A program made the translations under genes and the position numbers. Below the pieces are notes generated by a model, which was given only the letters and a program-made list of their open reading frames with translations, did no database searches and was not told the DNA's origin. Positions 45,517-55,256 of a stretch of DNA of 64,000 nt are shown piece by piece. Location: the NCBI GenBank assembly GCA_907164885.2, contig OU015490.1:222444554-222508553 (forward strand), given 5' to 3'. Position 1 is the first letter of the stretch. Each line of letters begins with the position of its first letter. The DNA comes from Dolomedes plantarius (Eukaryota > Arthropoda > Arachnida > Araneae > Dolomedidae).

Positions 45517-45840
45517 TTGACAACACATTAACAACATCCAATGGAATACACATTTTGGTCAGAAACATACAATAAAAGTTCACGCCAGAGCAGTGGAACA
45601 AGATATGCTCAAAAGTTTACTCCTCCACTTGGCAAACAACACATTTTCCTGAATTCATGAGATGAAAGAGGTTTAAGTAGGCTTGGGTGACTATGTGGCC
45701 GATTCTAGCTCTGCCTGTAAAAGTAGCAACCTCTCTAGAAACCATTTTAAAGTAAGTTAGGTCATTTGGTTGTTTAAGAACACAAAAGAGGTAATGACCA
45801 TTTCCAGTGTTGATCCAAGACAAACACCAAAGAGACTTGC

Positions 45841-46856
45841 TGTGTCTAGGTTTCAGAAATTATATTTGGCTTCCATGATCATGTGAATAAATACTATATT
45901 GCACTATCCTCAAGTGCATTATTTCACAAAGTTAAGGGCTATTTAGGAATCTAATTTTAGGAACAACACTTTATAGCTCAACATTCAGATTATGCTTAAA
46001 ACTGCAATTTTCTCTTTTTTATAATTACTTTGATTAAAACTGATAGGAAAATACACAGTTTCTCCTTGGTTATTCTTTCACCTGACTGCTCAGCCTTTTT
46101 CACCCAGACAGCAGTGTAATTTTTAGGCAATTAATCGTAAGGTAAACTGAGCTGTAGTTACTGAGCAGTTTTATGTAAATCTGTTTCAAGGATATATTAA
46201 GGTGGTTTGACCGTAAGTTGATGGCTGTCGCATACTTGATTTTTCATTTGTAGTGAGTTTATGTTTTAAAGTTTTTTGAAGGAGTTTTATTAAACCTTTT
46301 TTAAGTAAAAGCTGAGTGTTATAATTTTTTAAGAGGTATTTTTCTTCCACAATCTGCTAATTGATGTTTTAGTTTTTGAAACTTAATATTAAAAACAAAA
46401 AAAACTCTTTGCATATGGCAACATTTTCTTTTAGAAATATCTTCTGGAATATTCTAAAATTTGTGGTCACAATGTTCAAAACAAATGGGAGGATGTTGAA
46501 TTTGCATGTATAATCTATATGTGTTTCCCTCATCAGAGATGTGAAGAAAAAGATGGCCACAGTACCTCAAAACATCAATCAAACATCAACCAACATCACA
46601 CAAACTATCACTCATCAGAGCACATCAGTGAAAGTTTTTCTGCACATAATGCTAATTTACTACTCATAACAGGCTGTTCCATCCCACCATTATTTCTTTA
46701 AAGAAATATTTGATTAATAAAGAATTGTTAATTAGTTGCAAAAGGAATATCTATACAAACTTCATCTTTGATACAGATCATTTTATTAAGAACTCTTTTC
46801 ACTAATATATTTTCAACTGAGATCTCTTTCCACAATTTGACTGTGTCCTTATATAT
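45841..46856. other. Intron sequence, nothing recognised
   Basis: AT-rich intron of the ASB13-like gene up to the gypsy element. Short frames only. Confidence 0.5.
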
Positions 46857-47164
46857 TGTAGCGAATCTCGTGCGTAGCTGTCGTGGCACAGGCATAAGGT
46901 GTTTGGCTGCGGTTCTGAAGGTGATGAGTTCGAGCCCCGCTGGATGCAAGTTGCTTTTCTTCAAATTTCCTTTGTTATCATTTCTTGTTTTATTCAGAAT
47001 GTTCTAATATGCTAATTTATTATATGCTAATTCTAGTTTCTACCGCTCCAGAAAGTTTGGTGACTATATATAAGTCAAGCTAGCGTTCAGTTCAGGTTGA
47101 ATAAAGTTCTCTAGTGCAGCTCTCGCATTGATTTCCTGTGATACAAATTCAAATCTACACGACA
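46857..47164 (+). repeat. Gypsy 5' LTR (308 bp)
   Basis: Begins TGTAGCGAATC and ends CTACACGACA. A TATATATAAG box lies at about 47062-47072 and AATAAAG at 47099-47105, so promoter and poly(A) signals are where an LTR should have them. The first 90 bp contain a tRNA-like segment (see separate entry). Confidence 0.95.
46870..46950 (+). promoter_or_regulatory. tRNA-like pol III promoter motif in the LTR
   Basis: TCGTGGCACAGGCATAAGG (A-box-like) and GATGAGTTCGAGCCCCGC (B-box-like) are about 50 nt apart. The same segment is kept in the 3' LTR at about 52138-52213. The pattern looks like the head of a tRNA-derived SINE built into the LTR. Whether it is used is unknown. Confidence 0.5.
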
Positions 47165-47168
47165 TTTG

Positions 47169-47186
47169 TGGTGGAGGTGCCGGGTA
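47169..47186 (+). promoter_or_regulatory. Primer-binding site of the gypsy element
   Basis: TGGTGGAGGTGCCGGG begins four bases after the 5' LTR. It is complementary to a tRNA 3' end of the form ...CACCTCCACCA. I cannot say which tRNA serves as primer. Confidence 0.7.
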
Positions 47187-47287
47187 GTACGATAGGTACG
47201 ACGGAAGATATACGCAGAAGCGAACGGTTACGAGGACTCTCGCCTGAGTTTGGCTTGTTACCAGATCCTTGAAGAGGTCCGAGAAAA

Positions 47288-48532
47288 ATGCCTGAGGGAA
47301 ATGAGACCAGGCCAAAGCTTCCAAATGATGCCAGCCCTGCTCCATTCAACATCGCACAAGTGCAGTTCCTTACATACCAGTTACCCTGAAATCCGTGCCT
47401 CTTCACCGGAGATGACCTACAGGATGCCAGCAGGTGGCTTAAAGACTTTCAACGAATCGCCACCTATAACCGTTGGGATGAACAGATGTGCCTAGCGAAT
47501 GTCATCTTCTATCTTGCCGGAACGGCCCGACAATGGTTTAATAACAATGAGCACACTTTTACTAATTGGGCCACGTTTAAGCAATCCCTAGACAATACTT
47601 TTTGCCGAACAGACGATATGTGGTGGCAAGCTGAAAGGCTGTTGTTCTCACGTGCGCAACATACTGGGGAGACATCTGAGTCGTACATTCAAGATGTGCT
47701 TGCTCTGTGCCAAAAAGCTAATCCCGACATGCCAGAAGACGAAAAAGTGGCTCCTCTCATGAAAGGGATTTCAGAGGACTTATACCAGATCCTGTTGGTT
47801 CAGGACTATAACACCGTCGATGCGTTTGTAAAATGCTGTCGTCAGATAGAAAGCCTTCAAAGAAGACATATCGTCCACCCAATTTTCCAGAGGCTACCTA
47901 ATGTCTTTACAGCATCGGCCGTAACGGAAGTAGGAGATATAGGATCGTTAGAATTTGCAATTGTCAGGGAAGAACTGCAAAAAATCTTGCCCGAAGCACA
48001 ATGTTACACGAGTGAAGAACCAAGTACACCAACTTATGTTGCATCTGTGGTCTGGGAGTAAGTAATGGAAGCCCTAGCACCACTCACAGGTCAAAGAAGA
48101 CGCATCACCAATTCACACCCCTCAGCTCCAGTTAAGCTTCAGCCAAGGCATGAAGCTAGGGTCAGCAGAGTTCCAGAGTGCAAAACGGACCTATGGAGAA
48201 CTTCTAATAATGTACCCCTATGCTATCACTGCGGACGTCCAGGGCACGTGCTGAGGTATTGTAGGGAAAGATGACGGGTATTTGCAAATGCAAAAGCCGC
48301 TAGAACATCCAACCCCCGACAGAACATGGATCCTACAAGATATGGAGCCTTTTCTCAACGTGATATGGACACTGACTCTTTATACAGCTTGGACGACAAT
48401 AATGTGGACCCCACATCTTCCAGTTTTAGAAATGGTTCACCCTACCCTCGCCGCTCCTTCAACCGCCGACAGTCGCAATCTCCTGTACGCCGCTCTATCC
48501 AATCGCCCCGCCGGCTCAAGGAGGAAAACTAA
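47288..48532 (+). pseudogene. gag: Gypsy gag with three in-frame stops
   Basis: One reading frame from ATG 47288 carries the capsid region (LQDASRWLKDFQRIA, then NVIFYLAGTARQWFNN and WATFKQSLDNTFC), the retrotransposon gag domain. It continues to a nucleocapsid zinc knuckle CYHCGRPGHVLRYC (about 48222-48264) and an Arg/Ser-rich tail ending at TAA 48530-48532. In-frame stops at 47387 (TGA), 48059 (TAA) and 48272 (TGA, probably from CGA) break it. The structural protein would form the element's particle. Confidence 0.9.
48523..48529 (+). promoter_or_regulatory. Possible -1 frameshift site between gag and pol
   Basis: GGAAAAC lies directly before the gag stop TAA, and the pol frame is the -1 frame, open from here into the protease. 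Many gypsy elements join gag and pol this way. The heptamer is only semi-canonical, because pairing of the first codon would be poor after slippage. Confidence 0.4.
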
Positions 48533-51500
48533 CTCCAGCGGCCTGTGCAGGAGGTGAGGCCACAGATGAAGAAAATCCTCCGACGTATACTACCACCAAG
48601 TTAAAGAGGAACACCACCTCATGTAAACCACCACGTGTCATAGTAAACGGGCAATGTGTGCAAGCCCTCGTTGATTCAGGTGCTGATTATTCTGTCATAT
48701 CTGAAGAATTACGCAGAAAATTGAATGCGCCTATGTTTACTGAGAGAGGACCTACATTGAGAACTGCATGCGGAAAACCTGTAGTTGCCTCAGGACGCTG
48801 TGTATTAAGAATCAACTTAAATGAGACTGCAAAACTGTTTGAATTTCCTGTTTTCCCGCAATGCAGCCACCAAATGATACTTGGATGGGACTTTTTTCGC
48901 GCCACTGATGCCATCATAGATTGTGGAAATGAAAAGTTTCAACTTGCCAAAATCCTTCCAGAAAACGTGGAGTCAAGTAAATCAGATTGCTCTTTGTTTG
49001 CCACAACAGATTACGTAATTGGACCAAAGTCAGCAAGGCAAATATGCACTATAAATCCAGTCATTATGGAAGCAGATAAAGCTCTAATTATTGGCAACAA
49101 ACTTCTAATGTGTGAAAGAGAGCTATCTATACCAGCTTCAATTATTAACGTTGAGAAGGGCTGCTGTAATCGATGGGTAACGAATTTCTCTCGACAATCT
49201 CAGTTGATACCAAAAGGGATGAATATAGCCAGCTTAATCACCATAGCCGATGATGCCATTTGTTTTCTGAAGGATAGAGATCAAGAAGGTTCCATGAAAC
49301 ACAAGTCCAGAGAAAGATTAACTCGGGACAAATTAAAAGAAATTGTAGATACTCAGTTGACTTCTGTTGAAGAAGGCAAGTTATTAAATCTGCTGGAAGA
49401 ATGTAGTGACATTTTTTATGTAAATAGAACATCGAGGAAGCCCAGATGCAATACCGTGAAGCACAAAATCTGCACAGGGGACACCTTCCCAATCAAGCAA
49501 AGGCCCTATCGTATTTCAGCAACTGAGAGACGTGCGATTGAAGACGAAGTACAAAGGATGCTAAAAGAAGACGTGATACAACCATCAAACAGTCCTTGGT
49601 CATCTACAGTCGTGCTTGTAAAAAAGAAGAGTGGCGAGTGACGTTTTTGCGTGGATTACAGAAAATTGAATAAAGTCACTAAGAAGGACGTCTACCTGCT
49701 ACCATGCATCGATGATGCATTGGACTGTCTAGCAGGTGCGAAAATCTTCTCAATTATGGATTTGAAATCGGCTACTGGCAAATAGAGGTTGATGAGAAAG
49801 ACAGAGAAAAGACAGCCTTCGTAACATCAGATGGTCTTTATGAATTTAAAGTCATGCCGTTTGGGTTATGCAACGCTCCAGCTACCTTCGAGCGAATGAT
49901 GGACACGGTACTACGGGGTCTCAAGTGGAATATCTGTCTTTGCTATTTAGATGATATCATTGTCTATGCGCTGAATTTCTCAGAACACCAAGTACGTTTA
50001 AGAAAAGTTTTGAAATGCATCCAAGAGGCGGGACTGATGCTTAATTTTAACAAATGCTCATTCGGCAGGAAAAAACTGATGATATTGGGACACCTGGTTG
50101 ATCAACATGGGATATATCCCGATCCGCAAAAGATAGCTGCTGTAGCAAATTTCCCTGTTCTGGAAAATATCACTGACGTCCAAAGTTTCCTGGGCTTGTG
50201 CTCGTATTACCGACAATTTATTAGGCACTTCGCTGATATTGCTAAGCCCCTACAGGAATTATTGAAGAAAGATGCAAAATTTTCATGGAGAACTGCACAA
50301 AATGAATCTTTTTCATGACTCAAAAAATTACTGACAAGTGGCCCTGTTTTGGGACATTTCCTCCCAAATGCGGAAACGAAAATACATGCAGACACTAGCG
50401 GCTATGGCCTCGGTGCCGTGCTAGTACAGGTCCAAAATGGTAAAGAAAGACCAATAGCCTATGCTTCCAGGTCCCTGTCACCAAGTGAAATAAACTATTC
50501 CACGACCAAAAAAGAGTGTCTTGCTGTCATCTGGGCGATTAGTAAATTTAGACCTTATCTGTTTCGAAAACCCTTCACCATCGTAACAGATCACCACTCT
50601 TTGTGCTGGCTCGCCAATATCAAGGATCCCTCGGGGAGACTTGCACGATGGGCTTTGAGGCTGCAGGAATACGACGCTGACATCGTGCACAAGAGTGGTT
50701 GGAAACATTCCGATGCCGATTGCCTATCAAGAAAGCCTCTTTTCGAAGCAGTAGCCGAGAACTGTGATGAAATCCCCTTCTTTGCGTCCATCACAGATTA
50801 CTGAAAAGAACAACTAAAAGATGATCGGTTGAAGTCCATAATTAAAACCCTGAAGAGAAGTGATGGATTCCAAAATTATCAAATGAGAAACGGCGTGCTA
50901 TACAAGAAAACTATGATCCGATGGGACGATAATGGCTCTTGGTGAAACCGAAACAACTCCGCCTCGATGTCTTAAAGAGCCTCTACGATGCTTCAACCAC
51001 CGGTCATCTTGGATTTGCCAAGACATACGACCGAATAAGGCGAAAATACTATTGGCCAGGACTATATGGCAGCACGCGTAGATATGTGTTTCACTGTCGA
51101 GAATGCCAAAGACGAAAATCTCTACCTCAACTTCCGCCAGGGCAACTTCATCCAATAAAACCCCCCGATGAACAATTTGCCAAACTTGGAATAGATCTCC
51201 TCGGACGCTTTCCAGCTACTCGAAATGGGAACAAGTGGATCATTGTTTGCACCGATTACCTGACGAGATTTACAGTTACAAAAGCATTACCAATTGCTAA
51301 GACCACAGAAATCGCTAAATTTATAGTCGAAGAAATCATACTAAAGCACGGAGCTCCCAGGGAAATGATAAATGATCGGGGACGCTCTTTCTTATCCAAC
51401 CTTGTTAAAGACATCAATCAATTATGCCAGACGACTCATCTTCTGACGATCGCCTACCACCCACAAACCAATGGTCTCACAGAAAGATTTAACAAAACAT

Positions 51501-52113
51501 TGGCAGACATGTTGTTGATGTACGTAGACGTTGAACAAAGAAATAGGGATACCACCCTACCCTTCATGACTTTCGCTTACAATTCAGCAAAACAAGATAC
51601 CACCGGATTCAGCCCATTCTTTCTCGTCCATGGTAGAGATGTCCAGACTCTGACGTAATTTTTCCACACAACCCGGAGAACCAAGACGATAGTTATGCAC
51701 AACAATTGATCACCAGAGCTGAGGAAGCTAGACAGCTTGCTAAAATCCATATCCTCGACGCTCAAGCAACTGACAAACAACGATAAGATGAGAGACATCG
51801 ACCAGTCAGCTACAGTGTCGGAGACTTAGTATGGGTCTTTACTCTGGTACGAAAAGTTGGACTGTCTGAAAAGCTCTTAAGACCTTACTTTGGACCATAT
51901 CAAATAACACGCCTATCTGATGTAACCTACGAAGTAGAAAGTATAGAACGGGATAGAAGACAGCGAGATACAAAAGACATAGTCCACGTCCTGAGATTAA
52001 AACCTTACTCTGATCCAAAGGAACAATTAGATAACGTGGGTGCACATCGCTCTTCCAGGAGACCTGTTACCAGAAGCCAAACCAAATTGCAGCGGGACGC
52101 TGCTTTCTCTTAA
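48528..52113 (+). pseudogene. pol: Gypsy pol (protease, RT, RNase H, integrase), multiply broken
   Basis: Protease: DSGADYSVI at 48673. Reverse transcriptase: VDYRKLN, then MPFGLCNAPATFERMMD and the active site YLDD at 49944-49955. RNase [16 protein letters not shown] near 50388. Integrase: zinc region HCRECQRRK, then the core with Asp in LGIDLLGRF, Asp in NDRGRSFLS and Glu in NGLTERFN, and a GPY/F-type tail (LLRPYFGPYQITRL). Breaks: stops at 49639 (TGA for Trp), 50316, 50802 and 51784, and frame changes near 49775, 50935 and 51650. The frame ends at TAA 52111-52113, next to the polypurine tract. No chromodomain was seen. Confidence 0.92.
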
Positions 52114-52124
52114 GGAAGGGGAAA
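52113..52124 (+). promoter_or_regulatory. Polypurine tract
   Basis: AGGAAGGGGAAA immediately precedes the 3' LTR, where plus-strand DNA synthesis would be primed. Confidence 0.85.
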
Positions 52125-53989
52125 TGTAGCGAATCTTGTGCGTAGCTGTCGTGGCACAGGCGTAAGGTGTTTAGCTGCGGTTCTGAAGGTGATGAGTTCG
52201 AGCCCCGCTGGATGAAAGTTGCTTTTCTTCAAATTTCCATTAGAAAAAGCCGTTTTTCCCCCAAGCTATTTTTACTAAGTGAGCCGTATGTTTGACGTCA
52301 CCATTACCGTCGATTACGTCATTCATCCATAGCTATGACGCAATCACCAACCCAGTGACGTACACCTTCGTAATGGTTGACACTGTAACCGAAACTTCAA
52401 CCTCTTGAAAATATTTGCATATTTCCACAGCCGAGCGCACCACCAGACGGCGGCACACACACCAGTCGTGTATAAAAGCCGCAGCAGCTAGGCAGTGGTG
52501 TGTTCTTCCGTCTTAAATTTTTTGTTTGTCCTCGTCATTTAAATAAAAAATACAAAAAATATAAAAACAATACTTGGCTTGCCAAGGCAAAAAACAACTA
52601 AAAAATTTTATAAAATAAAATAAATATCTATTTCCTATCCCTAAACTTTCTATTATCTTAATATTCGGTCTCTGAGCAAATCCTTTTGGCTTTGCTCATT
52701 TTTGTAGTTATTGAACTCACGGATCCCAGACCTTATCTTTCTATCCAATCTCTTTTCTCTATTCTCTCTACACTTGCCAATTGAAATCCAGCCTACAGAC
52801 AGCCGTTAACTCCACCCCCACCAGCGAATAACTTGAAGATCCAGGAGACATCCAATCAGAACTGTTCTTTTCACCATCCAAAGTTCTGACCAGAAGACTC
52901 ACTGCTTCACTTTTTGTGTTGCATTTTCCTGAACTTTTGACGATTCTCGACGAACTTTCTTTTCATTTCCTGTGGTATTTCAGCTCTCCGATGGCACAAA
53001 CATGAAACATCTGTGTTAGAAGGCACTGGTCTAGGCAACACAGTTAAACATTTGATCCGATGGCCAGTGGTGTGTTGGTTTTTGGTGTTGTTGGTTGGGT
53101 CGTTTGTAGTTAGTTAGTTTAGTGAGCTTGGTGAACTACGCCCTGCCGTCAGATCTCGTCCAGGTACCTCCAGAAGTCACCGAGTTCTCTCACATAGCAA
53201 GACGAAAGATATGGAAAGATATTCTGGCACAGACGGATCCCCAGCTGAGCTCCAGCAGTTTTTTTCACCACAACCTTGAGGGGCCGTTTCCGGGCAACTA
53301 GTATCGGAGCTTGGTATCTTCGTATGTTACCCGCGCAGTGATAAAGTACATAAACATCAATCAGGTTGTACAAAACTTTTAACTTTGTTTCTGCACCTCC
53401 GTTTAATTTTACTTTAAGCAAACTTTGAAGTCAAGAAGCTTTACCTTATGTGATAATCAAGATTTTTATTTTTTTCCTGAATGTTGTTTGTTTTATTTTG
53501 AGTGTCCGCTAATGAATAAACGTTAGCTTACTTTTAAACTTTTCTTGTTATTCTTGTATGTTTGCACACTACACACTATTTTCCGGCTAATATAGCTACT
53601 TTTAAGAAACTCATCAGGTTATCATCCACCTTCCACTGCGAGCCAATACGACTCTGTAACCCCAAGCTACATATGTAAAGCTATTGGCACCTTTTGCCAT
53701 ATTACACTCGTAGGGATTCGGTATTCCTGCCAAATTCCCTAACAATTTCCTTTGTTATCATTTCTCGTTTTATTCAGAATGTTCTAATATGCTAATTTAT
53801 TGTATTATAATTTATTGTATTCTAGTTTATTATATGCTAATTTATTATATGCTAATTCTAGTTTCTACCGTTCCAGAAAGTTCGGTGACTGTATATAAGT
53901 TGAGCTAGCATTCAGTTCAGGTTGAATAAAGTTCTCTAGTGCAGCTCTCGCATTGATTTCCTGTGATATAAATTCAAATCTACGCGACA
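52125..53989 (+). repeat. Gypsy 3' LTR, interrupted by a 1.5-kb insertion
   Basis: Starts TGTAGCGAATC and ends CTACGCGACA. It is continuous with the 5' LTR to 52238, is then interrupted, and resumes at 53744. Its second half has an extra tandem expansion of ATTGTATTATAATTT-type sequence (about 53795-53840). The scattered mismatches between LTRs argue that the copy is not recent. Confidence 0.92.
52239..53743. mobile_element. 1,505-bp insertion of unknown class inside the LTR
   Basis: It is flanked by the direct repeat AATTTCC (52232-52238 and 53744-53750), which occurs once in the 5' LTR. The ends are ATTAGAAAAAGC and CCCTAAC, so TTAG appears inverted at the termini. It contains a TATA-like GTGTATAAAAGCC near 52469, CG-rich sequence upstream of it, and AATAAACG near 53515, but no long ORF. 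It looks like a solo LTR in composition, yet no rotation of the ends gives the usual TG...CA. I cannot assign it. Confidence 0.6.
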
Positions 53990-53993
53990 ATAT

Positions 53994-54219
53994 TATTATT
54001 TTAAGGACAGCTATATTTTGACAATAACAATTTTGCACAATATTTCACTCTCTAACTATAAAAGATCTAAGATAATTTATATCATATAAAATATTTCATA
54101 TTGCAATTATCATACATGATTATATTAAGGGCTTATCATAAATATATACAATAACTGAAAGTTTTTATAAAGTTTTCACTGAAAGAAATTTGGAAAGAAT
54201 TCATTAGTCATGCCTATAA
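53994..54219. other. Intron sequence, nothing recognised
   Basis: AT-rich intron between the gypsy element and the second Helitron. Confidence 0.5.
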
Positions 54220-54959
54220 TCTATATATATATATAACACAGTTCCGTAACTGACTGACTGACAGATAACGCACAGACCAAACCGCTGGACCTAAAGGGTT
54301 GAAATTTTGCATGGTGATTCTTCTTATAGCGTAGGGGTGCACTAAGAATAATTTTTGAAAAATTCTTCTTAGATTTTGTAAAATTAAATTTTTAAGCTGC
54401 TTTTGTAACATTCTTTTAAGTTTGCATTTAAAATAATAATTTGAGGGTTATAAAATTTATATCACGAGACAGATCATAAAAATTCCTTTAAAATGAAATT
54501 TTTTCAAATCTTTACCTCCATTTTCAGATTTTTGTTAAATTTTTAAAGATTAATTTTTATAATTTAATTTATTAAATGCTGATTGAGTGGTTTCTTTTCT
54601 TTTTGTGATACTTTAAACTAATTTTGCATCCCGTGCATAAGAACAAAATAAATTGAGAAAAAAAAAAAATTTCTTTTTAATGTGGCAGACGATTGGACAT
54701 TATCCAAAAAAATATTAAAATACAGTAAAAGAAATGCTCCTCAAACTGTACTACATTAACTGTAGTATACTCTTTAGTATGTTCTATTAGATTTAATTTG
54801 AATATTTTCTTCTACATTATTTTGTCTATAAAAAAATCCATTATGATTTTTTTATAAATATATTTTTCTGTTTTTTTTTTTTTTTTGCATTAATTGCATA
54901 CATTGACCGTTGAATTTAATTTGAATGTACTCCATAGCAAAGCACCAGTATTCAACTAG
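54220..54959 (+). mobile_element. Non-autonomous Helitron, copy 2
   Basis: Begins TCTATATATATATATAACAC and contains CCGTAACTGACTGACTGACA, ending in CTAG followed by T. It aligns with copy 1 (37362-38094) through most of its length. The flanking A and T at the ends fit Helitron insertion into AT. Confidence 0.85.
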
Positions 54960-55121
54960 TTTTGTATAATTTTGTTCCCTATGAAGACATACTTGAGAAT
55001 ACTCTGCGTAAAAAAGCAACTTAAATAAAAGTGTGCAACATTTGTAAATGTGATTACATAATAAGAATATTAAATCTTTGCTTTAAGAAACATTAATGTA
55101 AGAAGACAATATCTATAATAC

Positions 55122-55256
55122 CAGCTTGAAGTAACAGCTTTACACAGTCTGGGTGGTTCATAACAGTTGCAGCATGAAGAGGAGTGCCAAAATTGCAGTC
55201 ATTAGCATTTAATCTAGCACCAGCCCTAATCATGTGAGCAGTACAATCCAAGCTTC
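55122..55256 (-). CDS. ASB13: ASB13-like gene, exon with ankyrin repeats 4-5
   Basis: 135 nt between acceptor TTTTAG (AG at 55258-55257) and donor GCTG|GTATTA (GT at 55121-55120). It encodes the second half of repeat 4 (GSLDCTAHMIRAGARLNANDC) in part, and repeat 5 (FGTPLHAATVMNHPDCVKLL). The DC-FGTPLH stretch parallels the same region of vertebrate ASB13. Incoming phase (two bases) and outgoing phase (one base) match the neighbours. Confidence 0.9.

Larger units (their letters stand above)
44290..45840 (-). pseudogene. Non-LTR retrotransposon C-terminal fragment, split by a hAT element
   Basis: On the minus strand at 45840-45620 the frame gives YFKMVSREVATFTGRARIGH, then IVTQAYLNLF and KCVVCQVEE. 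After a stop comes EHILFHCSGVNFYCMF (about 45600-45550). The GRARIGH and CxxC...EHILFHC pattern is that of the RNase H/C-terminal region of jockey-like LINEs. The hAT element at 44434-45516 interrupts the text, and a continuation with a frame change (YFKDTMKSPLMHRTHVF) lies at about 44400-44340. It is an old, dead fragment within an ASB13-like intron. Confidence 0.5.
46857..53989 (+). mobile_element. Ty3/gypsy LTR retrotransposon, degenerate
   Basis: A full-length copy with two related LTRs, a primer-binding site, gag, pol in the order protease, reverse transcriptase, RNase H, integrase, and a polypurine tract. ATAT flanks both ends (46853-46856, 53990-53993). No envelope-like ORF exists between integrase and the 3' LTR. 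The several stops and frame changes in gag and pol make it defective. It lies in the intron between ASB13-like exons 55256-55122 and 42784-42590, in the opposite orientation to the gene. Confidence 0.95.

Noticed and set aside
51655..52124. Possible envelope gene after gypsy integrase
   Set aside because: The sequence between the integrase core and the 3' LTR is the integrase C-terminus with a GPY/F-like module, followed directly by the polypurine tract; no room for env.
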